Source: Bimuria novae-zelandiae CBS 107.79 (taxonomy: Eukaryota > Ascomycota > Dothideomycetes > Pleosporales > Didymosphaeriaceae). From it: DNA of 64,000 bases. This document shows, one piece after another, positions 22,825-34,726 of this stretch. Each line of letters starts with the position of its first letter. The stretch's first letter is position 1. Location: NCBI GenBank assembly GCA_010015655.1, contig ML976701.1, forward strand, positions 526,052 through 590,051. The letters are read 5' to 3'. Made by a program: the position numbers and the translations under genes. Below the pieces are notes generated by a model. That model was given only the letters and a program-made list of their open reading frames with translations. It made no database searches and was not told the DNA's origin.

Positions 22825-24860
22825 GAGGAAGTTCCCGGCTTCGAAAAACGAACTGCAAAATATGTACGGCTGAATGAAGACTACAGTTACCGGCCAGCGG
22901 CGTCAGTCAAACAGTCGCAAACGAACAGTCCGCGTCTAGAGCAAGTTGAAGCACTGAAAAGGGCGACTTACGAGAACTCGCTCTCGAAAACAATCCTCCA
23001 CGTTCAACGTGAGAGGTTCGTGAAGCGAGTGTTATGGAATGCGATTCGGAAAATGCAAGGCGGCTACGAGGTGGAGAAGAGGTATGCGGAAATTGTGTTG
23101 CCAACGAAGATGGGAGTTAAAGGAATGTATACCTTATGGCCTTGCCAAACTTTCGTAACCGTATAAAGGAGTGACAATCGGACACAGCCGAATGGAAGGA
23201 AAGGAGTAATCGTGAGAAAGAGAGTAGCGAGCGAGGTGTTGACAACGCAAGGGCAGCCGCTCGTGTGATGTTGTATCACGGAAGGCGCAAACGGTACCTG
23301 GCGCTAAACCTTATCGGGTTTACTGCGTGGGAAGTCCGGCAGGCACGTTGCTTTGCGCGCAACGCCCAGGCGTGCGCAAGAATTAGGGCAAAGCGTTCGC
23401 GCGGATTCGACGGTGATGAGCTCGATTTTAAACAAAGAAACAATAGGAAACCCGCGGGGAGACTTTAATATGAAGGGCCCACCTTGAAACTGCAATGCGT
23501 CGCACCTTGATCCTTGACTCGCCTGACTAACGACATATCACCGCAGTACGAGGCTGGGCGGGCTGATTCACAAAGAGGCTCGGTAAGTATAATGACAGAC
23601 CGCGATCTAGTGAATACCACAAAGGACATTGTGACACAAGAGAACAAATGAAAGCAGGACAGAACGACCGCGTGATAATCGGAAATGGGCTTTGATGACG
23701 CGGAGAGTGGCCGTGGAAAGAAAATAGATTGAGATTTGGGCAGAAGATTGGAAAACTACCTAGATCAGATCTATCGTGCTAGTCACCTGCAGAAACAGCC
23801 AGCTGTTGATTGGGACGTCAAACGTTCCTCGAGGCACAAGAACACTAGTACAGTACTGTCGTGTTCGCATGGTATGCACACTTGTATGGGTCATTTATGA
23901 TCGTAGAGGAACGCGCAGCGGAAGCGCAGGTCTGGGAAGACTAAACTCCCGTGGTCGATGAGGGTGAAGTCGTGCGCGAGTGACGGTGATAGAGAGGAAG
24001 CTGGAGGAACATCCGAAGTGCGACACGGAGATGAACATAACTGAAAAGGGTTAGCGCGCTTACTAACCAGTTGCATGCCAAATTCACTGTCCTTCGACAT
24101 CCGAACATCGGCTGTGCACACCACAATCGCAATTACACTGGTGTGAAATCCTTCCGACGGGGTACAGTATGCCGACACTTTAAAAATAGCGGCATAGTAT
24201 AAACGCCGGCGACTTGCGGCAAACCCAACCCGAGACCAACCGCGCTTCCTAATATCCAATACACAAAAACCAATGCAAGATAAGGTTGGCTCCAGCTTCT
24301 GTTTGAGTTTAAAATTCAGAAGTCTGACTAATCCTATAAATTGGCGCTTTAAGCCAACCGCTGCGCACATGTCTAGGTATAGTTCAGGGCAGCATGAACA
24401 GATTGAACACAAACACTTAGAAATTACTTCCAGAGGAACACAACCAAAGTGGTGATCGCCATGTCTTCTCCAGTGAAGGTCACCTCCACTTGAATGGCCG
24501 GTGGAAACGCCTCAGATACCTTGATGGCATTTTTCAGTCACGTTCTGGGATCTCAAACGAAGTCTCCATTGTTACACACATTCGGCTAATTACGCTTGAA
24601 TTGTTGATCATCGACTCCGCCACTCGGTTATATATTGTATATGTACAGAGGATCGCCTGCTTATCCATGAACTACAGCTTTTTCACGTTCCTCTTATTGT
24701 CGCGTATCCAAACCCCCAACAATCACTTGGGTAAATTTGTTACAAGAAGCCCCCGCAAGCGTTCCCTCGCACGTCACACTCAGCACCACAACAGCGAACG
24801 GGCCCAAATCTCAGTCCTCCCCTCAGAACAGCCAAAGAACTTCATATTGCCTAGTCCACA
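22825..24860. other. 2 kb intergenic, no gene recognised
   Basis: The left end is the GH17 promoter. Short ORFs on both strands lack motifs and do not join by splicing. Nothing else is recognised. Confidence 0.4.
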
Positions 24861-25046
24861 ATGTGTGCCCAACAAAAGATCGTGTACGACGGCGACCACA
24901 AGGTCAGCAAGGTTCTCCTATGCGAGGCCGTTCAGGCGGGCAAGAAGTGTCCCACGGGCACACAGGACGACGGTCCAAAGACGAGCAAGGTCGTTTGCGA
25001 CCCGTGTTACGTCGAGATCCAGAAGACTATGCTTAACGGCATCTGA
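24861..25046 (+). CDS. Small Cys-containing protein, 61 aa
   Basis: This is a single-exon ORF from ATG 24861 (context CCACAATG) to TGA 25046. The product begins MCAQQKIVYDGDHKVSK and contains five cysteines: Cys2, LLCEA, KKCPTG and VVCDPCYVEI. It resembles the short fungal proteins that begin Met-Cys and end with a C-x2-C motif, perhaps a small zinc-binding fold. It has no signal peptide or membrane segment. Codon use and the Cys pattern favour a real gene. The function is unknown, and there is no operon-like context. The candidate at 1288-1530 has the same layout. Confidence 0.5.
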   Translation: MCAQQKIVYDGDHKVSKVLLCEAVQAGKKCPTGTQDDGPKTSKVVCDPCYVEIQKTMLNGI

Positions 25047-25531
25047 GTCTCCACGCGTGCGCCTGACTGCTGAGTGGGTGGGCCTCATCAAAGCCACCTG
25101 TTGTTAGTTCCCCTAACCTGGCGAGAGTGACAGACCTTAGATATACTGGAGGCTGCATCGGCCACTCAAGCAGATGCTTACAGGGTTTGCCTAGTTTTTC
25201 TGCGACCTCACTACTCTTAAAGTCCATCCACTTGTCTCTCTTTCGCCGGTTCCGCACACGGGGAGAGGGTTCGACAATCGCCTTGTGGGTCACGGATATG
25301 GCTGCGCACTGCCGTACGCCTTGTCCACTTATTCTAATATTATGATTCTGTCTTGATATGTTGCAAAGAGTCGGGTTTGGGCTGGTTGAATCTGAGAAGC
25401 TTCCTATATATCTGTCTTCCTGCATGTGTATTGCGTGATGTTCGCCTCAGCAACACCGGAGAAAACGGACTGTTCATCACCTCCCCTATTCTTCTTCCAA
25501 GCAACCATGCTCACCCTCTCCCGAAACACCT
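25047..25531. other. Convergent intergenic region
   Basis: This is the interval between the 61-aa ORF and the 3' end of the methyltransferase gene. No gene is seen. Confidence 0.35.
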
Positions 25532-26251
25532 TCATCCATCCCTCCACCTCCAGACACTCCACTCACAAAGCCTCTCATCATCCCACTCTCCCCCGCCCAC
25601 CTCACTCGCCTCCTGCTTCCCCTCCGCCGTGCTCTCCAACCCTGCCCCTTCCAACTTCTCCCACAAATCCCTTATCTGGTCCAAATACGCCACCCGCAGC
25701 GGATACGTAATCACCAGCGTGCCCCCCGGTGCCAGCCACCGCGCCACCGTCTGCGTGATCATCCTCGGGTGCTCTTCACTGTACACCGTGTCCGCCGCTA
25801 GAATAACATTTGCCTTAACCTCGTTCGGCATGAAGGTGCTTTTACCATGCAGGGTAAGCGTATCGGGGGTGTCCCAGTCCAGTGTCCCAGCCGTAGCTGA
25901 GCCGCCGTATTGGCGCAGTAACGCCGCGTTGAGCTCGATATTCGCCGTCAAGCCAGGGACAATAGGTTCGAGGTCTGTCAGGACGGCGCGTTGGCGCCAG
26001 AGCATTGAGCCGACGAGACCGACAAGACCGATGCCGGCGCCGAGCTCTAGAATGGGGATGCGAGAGGCTTCCGCGAGCGGTGGCATGATGGGCAGTTTGT
26101 GCAGGAGGCTGGCGAGGACATAGCTGGAGGCCCAAGGGAGGAGATTGAGGCCTTGGGCGCGGAGCGCGGGGACTTTGATTTTGATGGTGATGAGTTGCGA
26201 GTCAGATATTGGGACTGTGAGGTCGAGGGCGTGCTTGCCACCGAGGTCCAT
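25532..26251 (-). CDS. Family-16 (METTL21-like) SAM-dependent protein methyltransferase, 239 aa
   Basis: This is an intronless ORF from ATG 26251 (MDLGGKHALDLTVPISDSQL). The SAM-binding motif I is ILELGAGIGLVGLVGS (about residues 67-82), preceded by GLNLLPWASSYVLASLL, the typical W-x3-YVLA helix. The acidic loop after strand 2 is LTDLEPIVPGLTANIELN. A post-motif ILAADTVYSEEHP corresponds to the D/N-x-x-Y motif of Methyltransf_16 proteins. Members modify lysines on chaperones, translation factors or other proteins (Rrg1, EFM and METTL21 groups). The exact substrate cannot be told from sequence. It is a normal length for the family and appears intact. Confidence 0.85.
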   Translation of the reverse strand: MDLGGKHALDLTVPISDSQLITIKIKVPALRAQGLNLLPWASSYVLASLLHKLPIMPPLAEASRIPILELGAGIGLVGLVGSMLWRQRAVLTDLEPIVPGLTANIELNAALLRQYGGSATAGTLDWDTPDTLTLHGKSTFMPNEVKANVILAADTVYSEEHPRMITQTVARWLAPGGTLVITYPLRVAYLDQIRDLWEKLEGAGLESTAEGKQEASEVGGGEWDDERLCEWSVWRWRDG

Positions 26252-26724
26252 GGGATGGAGGTTTTGGTGATGGTTTAGAGGGCTGGGCGTGGCACTGAGG
26301 AGGGAAGAGGGAGGTTGGATGAGTTGCGGTGCTTAGGAGATAAGTGAATTTTTGGCCTTTCGAGCTCGATGGTGCTTCCACACCCCACTGCGTTCTTACC
26401 GAAATTTATACTGTCTCTTGCAAAAATACGTGGAGCTGTCCTAATCCATGTGAACGCAAAATGTACAGTCGCGAAAAAGTTATATCTACAAGAGGATTTC
26501 TTATCGAGATAAAGCCAACTAGCGCTTAGTGGGGCAATTAAGCGTGCGGGTCGAAAAGGCTGCTCTCACGCCCTCAACAAAGCGGCATAGAGCACACGAA
26601 ACCCAGAACTGAACAAAGTACGTTAAGTTACCCGAGGCTAATTTATGCCTTTCACGATAGCGTGAGAGAAGCTGCACCAGTGTCTCCTTGGCCGATATTG
26701 TGTACAAATCACATCCCAGGACAT
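26252..26724. other. Intergenic, no gene recognised
   Basis: This is the methyltransferase promoter side and the 3' flank of the NLR gene. No gene or strong motif is seen. Confidence 0.35.
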
Positions 26725-29700
26725 TCAATCTTCCGCTAACCAAAATGTCTCCCAAGCCTCTTCCCACTTCACCTCCTTCAACTCCCTCAGCCAATCCTTG
26801 AACTCCACCGGCCCTTCTCCTTCAAGCCTAATCTCTCCATCTTTGACACCTTGCCAACCCTCTATGGGCCCCTTCAAGTACCTGTGGTTAGCACCGCAGT
26901 ATTCGGCCCCGACGGTGGCTATTGGCGACGAAGCACCCTTGTTATATTCTTGACGCTTTTGAAAGCACGTGTCGCAGAGGGCGACGTCCGCACATATGGT
27001 GCAAAAATACAGATTACGACCCTGCCATGCTCGAAGTTGGACGGCTTCACATTCGCCATCGCAGACATGATATACGTCGCCGTCAAGATCGCCTTCATCG
27101 GCAGGTAGAGACTCGCCGCTGGCGGCGTCGGTTGCATCTGATTTCTCTCCATCGTCGATTTCAGCGTCGGTATCATCGTTTTCATCTTCACTTTCTTCCC
27201 CGTCGGTGTCTCCTTCACCGTCGTCTTCTTCATGGTCGTCCGTGTTGGCATTGATGCCACTCGACTCGGGATCCTTCTTATTGCCGTCCTCATCGCCATT
27301 TTTTGCTTCCTTATCTAAATCGAGAGATTTGTCTAGCGTCGAAAATACCGCCGAGATCAAGATCCGGGCCTCTTTCTCGAGACAACCCATAGTTGACAGC
27401 ACCATAGCCAAGGAGAGCAGATTATCCCGGTCATTCCATCCAACGTTGTCGAAAAGCGCTTCATATGAAACGTCAAAGGCAGCCTGAAGCAACTCCTGGT
27501 ATTGAATTTTTGGCCCAGTCTTCTTGATCATACGTGCCAGCATCAGTCTATGATGGTTTGCCATAGATCTCCAAGACGATACCGAGCGTGCCAGTGGCCT
27601 AACCATTATGTTCTGCATCTCTTCGACGATTTCGGCTTTGCGCTTCGGATCCGGAGTCGTTCGGAACTGCTCATAAAGAATGTCGGTAAGAACGTCGATT
27701 GCGCTTACCAGCAGCGACGCAGTATCCAGTCCGGTGAATCGATAGTCTTGTCCGTCTGAAGAAGAATCCATGATCTCGTCGAGAAGCTCCTTCGCAGCGT
27801 CCAGGTTACCGCAGACAGTCCATTGCGCAATGGCTAGATCTAGCCTTATGGGTGCACCAGCGTCCACGGCATCGAGGAGTCCTATTACTTCTTCGTAAGC
27901 ACTGATCATGAAACCAGTGTCTTTTGCGCGTCCACAAACGCGCTGAAAAGTCTGGTGATCTACCCCTGCAGCATCATACTTCCACGTCATCCAAGCGAGG
28001 CGCTCGAGTGGTGACCAGCTCTGCACCACGCGAACAATGGCCAAAGCATCATGGGCCAGTTTTGAAGTGAGGAAAGCGAACTGGTCCTGGAGATCGCTGC
28101 CTAGCATGGGCGTATCGGGCTGTGCGAGTCTCGCCGCTTGATAGCTTGCCATCGCATCGTCTACTAGTGACTGTGCGAATTCAATCTTAGCGCGAGTGAC
28201 GAGTGCGCGGCGTATAGTGACCGGTGGTACGTCTGGTATTTTCACAAGAACGGGAGCGATAGTATTATGGGCTTTGTCGTACTCTTCGAGTTGGTAGTGG
28301 ATCTTGGCTAGCAGATCAGTAGCTTGTAACTTTTTGGTTGGGTCATGAGAAGCGACTTCTATAGCGTGTTTGGCTTCTGGAAGGGCAGTGTCGTAGTGCC
28401 CGTAATGGAATAGAAGAAGAGCTACAGCGTAAGCAGTGTTCTCATTGACGATGCTGGGGAAGGCTTTGGAAACGACCAAGATCTCTTCGGACTTGACCAA
28501 CCATTCGGCGGAGTCTTCATCCCAATCCTCATCTTGGAGAAAGGATTTCGATTCGGTCTGAGAGAAGTCAGCAGTCTTCTACCATAAATTACGAAAGTCC
28601 AATGACCATGTTCCCAAGCCATACAAAGAAACATGAGTCACTTACAAAGCCAAGTGCGCTACGCACAAAACAGTAAGATTGCTGAGCAGACTTCGCGTCC
28701 GTAGCTGAGAACCATCTTTGAATGTGAGCTTTCGCTAGATTGACAAAGGTTCTTTTCGAGTTGCTCGAGATATCATTGAATAATGTGGCTGTACTTTCTC
28801 TTAACTTTCCGTGCCCTAATTCCTTTGCCATGTCAGCAAAGGACTCGATCCATGTCTCTAGGTAATTCGTGCCCAGAGAATCGTAGTAATTTCCCGCAGT
28901 TTCGATATTGACGACCACGTCATCCTCGCCGTTAAATATTGCACCAATGGCTTCCAGAAGCTCGACCTTCTGCTCCTCTGTTGGACGTCCTAGCTTGCGG
29001 TACCACCACACCAAACCAAGATGCATGAGCCAAAAGCTTGCGGCAAATGCGCGTAGCTTGTCACTGATACCTGTACCAGCCGACTTAAGAAGTATGTGGG
29101 AAAGGGTGATGAAGATCTGCCGATGAGCTTCGAAGCTAGTAGTGCGCAAGCTCTCCGAATCGTCGTCGACGTTGGCGGCCCTGAAGTAGTCGCGCATAGA
29201 ACGTTCATGAAATTTCAGCGGTAGGTTCCAATCGTCTGAAGCTCCTTCTTGGCGGCTACCTTGCTCTTGAAGGTTCTCAAGTTCAATGCTTGATGAAGGA
29301 AAAGATAAATCGACCTCCTCTATACGGTCAGCGATTCGAAGGAAGCGAGCGAGACCCTGACCCTGTAGCTCTTCTTCCAGATCGAAATCTCCGGGCAGCA
29401 TGTTCATGACGGACAAGGCTTCTGATAGCGTGATCGGTCGGACTGCAAAGGCGAGCCACATGAACAAGGCTTTCAGAGCTTGTCGCTGCCCCAGACTCGT
29501 TCTGCGTAATAGATCGGACATGATAACATTGTAGAACTCGTTAAGGTTATCTGGCATCCCCTGTTCCAAGTGTCTGAGAATGAGTGGCTCTCGATTGAGG
29601 TGATTGAATCTACGCAGGATGTGTTCAGCGTAAAGTAGGCCTGTATTGAATTAACTCTCATCTCAATTACCGGGGCATGTGTCACTTGCAGTCAGCCTTA

Positions 29701-31498
29701 TCCTCCAGTGTACTGGAGACTCTCTGCCTCATATACTGGCTCAACTTCTTCAACCCCACGTTGTTATCGAGATGATGCCATATCAGTGTCTTCAAATCCG
29801 GCAATTGCTTCTCCTTCGTGACAGTGATACCTAAAATTCCGATCTCGTCCAATTGTTTTGGAAGCGTGAACGTAGATGACGTTGAACGCGTTGTACACAA
29901 CACACTGATATTGTGAGCCGATTGGGTGACTGTCTTTAGAAATTCGAAACCAGCTTCGCGCTGTTCACCATCCGGGGCTAATTCGTCTAAGCCGTCAAAG
30001 ACGATACGTAGACGAGATGGCGAATCACGTGGGAACAGTGGTTCTATAACCTTTTTCCAAATGTCCTTCCAATCATCGATGTCAATCTCGAGATCTTCCC
30101 GGGAAAGTTGGACGTTCATTTTTTCACACAGGTGCTCGCTGTATTCAGCAATCTGGACGGCGAGCCAGTTGATGGCGAAGTAGAAACACCTCGTTTCGTC
30201 TCTTGTTTCTCGAAAGTAGAAGTGTGTGACACACGTATCCTGATCAGGTTCTTGCTCCGCAAGCTGTACTAATCGATCAAATGCAGTGACTGCAATATGA
30301 CTCTTACCAGACCCGGGAGGACCTGCGACGCAGAGCAGTTTCGAGGTTTCTGTTTTGCTCTGATCCAGCCAGGTGGCCCACTCGGGCTCATCGAAGATCC
30401 ATGTCGACATCTCTGGTATGAGGGAGCCCTTCAGGTTGCGATACTCATGCACGGGATCGATGAGATCGTAGAAGAAGCTTCTAATCCGAGACGAAGTGGG
30501 CGGCTTCCCCATCGCCGTCTTTTGTTTTCCTGTATGTGTCTCTTCCTTCTTTTGTTCTTGGAATACACTTAACAGCTTGCGGATGTCCTTGAGATCATTG
30601 CGTACGTTTTCTTGACCTTCCAGCACGATGCCAAGCATCTGGGCTTGTTCTTCGAGCATTTGAGTTTGCAGTTCTTCGTTCTGCTTCAATTCGGCACTCA
30701 TCGTCTGCAGCTTCTCCGTGTTCCCAAGAATGGCATATTCGGTGGCAGCCTGTAATCTAGACAGTCTCGTATCCATGTTTTTGCGAGCTCCTGCGAGTTC
30801 GCTGTCTTCACCTCGTATCATGGCCAGTATCCATTTTTCTATACTTGTCAGTGATAAGATCGAGTGGGGACATTTCTGCGTCCTGGCTTTGACTCACTGA
30901 AACGCCGAAGCTGGATGTATTTCGTTGCGAAACCGCACATTTCTAGCACTGAGGTGAAGACATCCATCAAACAGTTTCGGTATGCCGGGTAACTTGGTAG
31001 CCTCGATTCGAGAATCGTGATTCGCTGCAAAAACGAGTTCATGTCTTCGAAAAACGCAGTCACTACATCGTAATCCGCGGAGACCTGCCTGCAAGCCTAA
31101 ACACGATATTAGTTCCAATTCAAGGTATGCTACAAGGTCCACCACAGACGTACGGAAAGCATGTAAGTGAGCGCAGTTCCAATTGCCGCTGCAGGAGGAA
31201 ACGCTGGTGTCGCTGCAGCGACGATCTGTTGCGCGCCGATCTTAATGTAGTCCAAATTGGAAGCGAAAAGGCTGCGTAGCTTATCGACTTTTTTGTCGTT
31301 GTGACGAAACTTATGAAAAGCATTCATCTGCTCTGTCCCAGCCTTGATCATCTCGTCTACGCTACTATACGTAGGTACCAACCCCACGCCAACGATGCCT
31401 TTGTAGCTTCGCAACGCATCATTCCACAGGCCCGATACATCTCGGGTATCCTTCTCTAGCTCTTTTTTGATGCGTTCGACATCTGGTGTGTCGGCCAT
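26725..31498 (-). CDS. NLR/STAND protein: Goodbye - NACHT - helical/TPR - ZZ-like finger, 1513 aa
   Basis: Exons run 31498-31154, 31096-30898, 30838-29690, 29640-28646 and 28578-26725; every junction keeps the frame. Residues 1-180 match the fungal STAND N-terminal (Goodbye) type, a putative signalling domain. A coiled-coil linker follows (about 200-280). The NACHT NTPase has Walker A GPPGSGKS (about 354-361) and Walker B LRIVFDGLDEL (about 458-468). A winged-helix-like stretch and a helical repeat region (TPR-like, e.g. ALLLFHYGHYDTALPEAKHA) come next. A long Asp/Glu-rich insertion precedes a ZZ-like finger with Cys pairs near 1402/1406, 1422/1425 and 1431/1434 and a Cys-x3-His near 1457. 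Fungal NLRs act in non-self recognition and programmed cell death. The intron at 29689-29641 is GC-AG, not GT-AG. The gene lies next to the repeat-rich compartment. Confidence 0.85.
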
Positions 31499-32085
31499 GA
31501 TGGTAGAGAATACCTAGGTAGCCGTCCTATCAATAGCAGGAAAACGTTATAAGTAACCTCAGGATAGATAATACAAGAGTTAAACTTCGATTACTAACGT
31601 AGTCGTGTATGGCCAGGTTTCAGCTTTGCGCGGAGGCCGTCACGCAAGGCTGCGTTGAATTCTTAATTAAACGCGTTACTTCAGAGGGCAGTCGTTCGCC
31701 ATGGCTCTCCAGGCTGCAGAGCTTGTTATATAAGCGTTTATCCAGGAGCTGAGTGCTGACCTCGTATCTTTGACTACATATCGTTTGGCGTCTGCCACGA
31801 CTCGTCTGACATGCATTCTAGGCATGATCCGGCACAGGTCTGGGATATGCTAGCGTTGCATGGCTGGCGGTAGTCTAGTGGGGCCCATATCAATTGTCGA
31901 AGTCTGCAGCATCGCTATAGAAGTGACGCATTGACGGCATAGTGCACACGCAGGTCGAAGGCGATTTACAGACAATTCAAAGAATGACCTTGCAGCCAAG
32001 ATGGGACGGATTCGTGGTTGGCAATGGAGAGAAAGTTGGCGGAAGCCACTCGAACGGCTCTTTCCGGCTGACTAAACCGATTAGG
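31499..32085. other. Intergenic between NLR and pogo element
   Basis: This is the NLR promoter side. No gene is seen. Composition is ordinary, and it ends at the TA target site of the transposon. Confidence 0.4.
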
Positions 32086-32087
32086 TA

Positions 32088-33916
32088 ACGTGTTTCACCA
32101 CTCAGTGAGCCACACCACTCAGTGAGCCACCCCACCAAAATCGCAACGCGTCTTCTTGCAATAGCTCCACAACCACGCGATAAAATATATAGAAAATAGA
32201 TCTATTTAATGCGCGTTATCTAATAGTACACTAAGTTCTTTTGTGACCTTGTTCGTGGCACCTGCTGCAGGTTGGTGGTGCTCGAGGCCTACTTGGCTGC
32301 CCCGCCTGCTCTACCTGCTGGAGCACCCTTTCGGCCTCTGCAGCAAGCAATTGACCTTCCTCTACCCGCAGAGCTCCTCCATAGGCTATATACTATTGGC
32401 GCTGTTGCCCCTTGCGCTATCGGCGCTGACTTGCCTATTAAAGCTTTTTATTCTCTTCTATAAGAATTGTTGCTAAATTTATCGCAAGCTAACAACTTTT
32501 AACAAGCTAGCAGATAGCCTAGCTAGTAGGGCTCTAAGATAGGCGATTAAGATAACTCTAAATAAGTTAAGCTTGCTACTTTAGCTAAGTAATAGTATAT
32601 AGTATCTCTACTATTTATATAACCTTAGCGTTAGCTACCGTCCCTAGCGGAGAAGGCGTCCTAACTATTATTAGTAATAATAGGACGCGTTCTTAACAAG
32701 CTAGGACTAGCCCTAACGCCTAGAAGCTAGCCTAGATATTCTACTCTAAGAGGACTGTCCCTCTAATACTTAGGTAGATCTATAGAAAGTCTTACTTATT
32801 AATATAGAAGACGCGTTGTCGCGCAAGCTTAAACACCTAATAGCTATACGCAATCTTAAGAGGCGAGAAGTAGCCTATATTAAGTAGCTATAGAAGGTGC
32901 AACGTATATAGTGGCATACAGAGCGTGATAATTTTACTCTTTTTATAAAACTAGTTAAACTTAGGCGTTGCGTGGCTGCCGTGGCCGTCAAGGATAAGCA
33001 GCCGGTAGGCCCCTACTATATAAGCCTTTATATGTTAGTAGAAGTGCTTTACCTACTTAAGGCTAAGCTTATTAGTTATCTAGCTATTATTACTAATAGT
33101 AATAATCTAGCTAGATAAGAGGCCTTAATACTAGCTCGCTTAGTAGAGCTTTCCTTATAGGATTATAAACAGTGGGATTAACTAGCTAGACAGGTTAATA
33201 CACTTAATCGCCGTTACCTACTATTACCTAGCTATATAGTAACCGCGTGGCTAACTATCTTAGAGCTTATAATAACTTTTAAGATCGCAGCGATCCCTAT
33301 TATAAAGCTAGTCTTATTAAAGTTATAGATATCTAAGTTAGAGATACTATATAACTAACGCGTCTTATTTACGAGCTTAAACTACGCGTAAATTATAACT
33401 AGGTCCTTAGATTTCGCGCGCTAAGAGTAGAATTTCTTATTCTACTTTATTTAGAGCTCTAGCTAAGCTTTAATAAAGCGCGATATCTAGTTCTTACTAA
33501 TTAGCTAGGGAGGGGGCTCTTAGCCGCGCGCGGCGAGTAGATAGTTTACTATTTATTATATATTAATAATATAGGGTAAAAATCCGCGTTAGTTAAGGTC
33601 TAGGATCTAATTTACTAGAGCGCGCTCCTCTATAGGGTGTAGCTTTTATTTCTAAGCGTTAGTAGTAGCCTAAGGTAGAGTACCTAGAACGCGTTGGCGG
33701 AGGGTTAATTAGTTAACTTAATAAAGTTTACTAGTATATTAATAGCTTAAAATCTATTTATTTTAAATCGCGTGCTTTAATAGAGCAAGTCTACCTTCTT
33801 TTTAAGCCTACTAGGCTTATTAGGCGGGCGGCATTGCGAGAGTTGTAAGAAGACGCGTCGCGATTTTGGTGGGGTGGCTCACTGAGTGGTGTGGCTCACT
33901 GAGTGGTGAAACACGT
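32088..33916 (-). mobile_element. Pogo-type (Tc1/mariner) DNA transposon, family A copy 1, RIP-degraded
   Basis: Near-perfect terminal inverted repeats of about 70 bp begin ACGTGTTTCACCACTCAGTG and are flanked by TA at 32086-32087 and 33917-33918, the target duplication of this superfamily. Each end holds two tandem copies of CACCACTCAGTGAGCCA, likely transposase binding sites, followed by CCCCACC. The 1.7 kb interior is TA-rich and stop-filled, as expected after RIP. Read on the minus strand, the left end (about 32230-32400) still encodes the transposase C-terminus (LLAAEAERVLQQVEQ, then PPTCSRCHEQGHKRT). This matches the better-preserved copy at 48945-50721, so both belong to one family. 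Confidence 0.9.
32230..32400 (-). pseudogene. Transposase C-terminal tail, un-mutated remnant
   Basis: This GC-richer patch inside the RIP-mutated transposon encodes LLAAEAERVLQQVEQ and the zinc-knuckle-like CSRCHEQGHKRT, then TAG TGT. The Cys codon directly after the stop would complete C-x2-C-x4-H-x4-C. The same TAG-TGT arrangement occurs in copy 2. Confidence 0.75.
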
Positions 33917-33918
33917 TA

Positions 33919-34280
33919 AACACCTAGAAATTGAAATTGAAAAAAGTACGACTCGGTTGGCTTCAGCTGAGTGAACCTTAAATAGAGGTTAGCAGATGCA
34001 CATTATGAGGATCTTGAATTGCAAGCACTAACATATATGTATGTAGTGTGGCGGGTTCAGCAGTGCAACTAACAATACGACAAACGCGTCCCAGAGGTCA
34101 TAGAGGAGCAGATCAATGCAAATGTCACGATGAAAAGAAGGGGTACGCTCGGATTATTTCATTACTGCTAACAGCTAGCCAATAGACTTGGTATCATATG
34201 TACGGTCGAGGTTGCATCCCCCGATCGTGGTCACCTTCCATCGTCCTCCTTCCGTCATGTCGTCGTGAGAGCCATAGCAC
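33919..34280. other. Intergenic between transposon and Hsp9/12 gene
   Basis: This is the 3' flank of the stress-protein gene. Nothing recognisable. Confidence 0.4.
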
Positions 34281-34603
34281 TTAGTGCTTATCCAAACCGA
34301 GAGTGTTCTTGGCCTTGTCGAGGACGCTGCCGCCCGATGAGCCGTGGACCTCGCGGTCATGGCTGCGGCCCATCTTGTCGGTGGCTTCCTGGCCAAGAGA
34401 CTTCTCGTGGTCGGGTTGAGCACCACTGGAAGGGGTGTTAGTGGATGGCAAGGTACCAATGCAACAGGGTGAACGTACCGAGCGAACTTGTCGCCAGTGT
34501 CGGTGACTGTCTCCTTCATCTTCTGCGTGGTGGACTTGGTGGAGTCGGGAGTGACGTGCTCCTTAGCCTTGGTGTGGAAATCCTTGCGGCCGAGGTCAGA
34601 CAT
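34281..34603 (-). CDS. Hsp9/Hsp12-type stress protein, 89 aa
   Basis: Exon 1 is 34603-34479 and exon 2 is 34425-34281; the GTACGT...CCAG intron splits an Arg codon. The product starts MSDLGRKDFHTKAKEHVTPD, the hallmark start of the HSP9/HSP12 family, and continues STKSTTQKMKETVTDTGDKF. It ends in GGSVLDKAKNTLGLDKH. It is small, hydrophilic and Lys/Asp/Thr-rich. Family members are intrinsically disordered, fold on membranes and are strongly induced by heat, osmotic and stationary-phase stress. Length and both conserved blocks are intact. A TATA-like CATAAAAGG lies about 110 nt upstream. Confidence 0.92.
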
Positions 34604-34710
34604 GTTGATGGTAGATTGGACTGGTGGTTCGGTTTGGGTGTGAAGATTGAAGTTCTGTTGTAGGGTTGAATGTAGGTGTGTTGATGGAGAGATTATTGAA
34701 GGGAGAGCGG

Positions 34711-34726
34711 GTGCCTTTTATGTATG
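34711..34726 (-). promoter_or_regulatory. TATA-like box of Hsp9/12-type gene
   Basis: On the minus strand, CATACATAAAAGGCAC lies about 110 nt before the ATG at 34603. The position and the ATAAAAG core fit a TATA element, as is usual for strongly inducible stress genes. Confidence 0.45.

Noticed and set aside
23891..24412. 173-codon minus-strand ORF starting MCSICSCC
   Set aside because: No consistent motif, no ATG context or splice support, and composition like the intergenic DNA around it.
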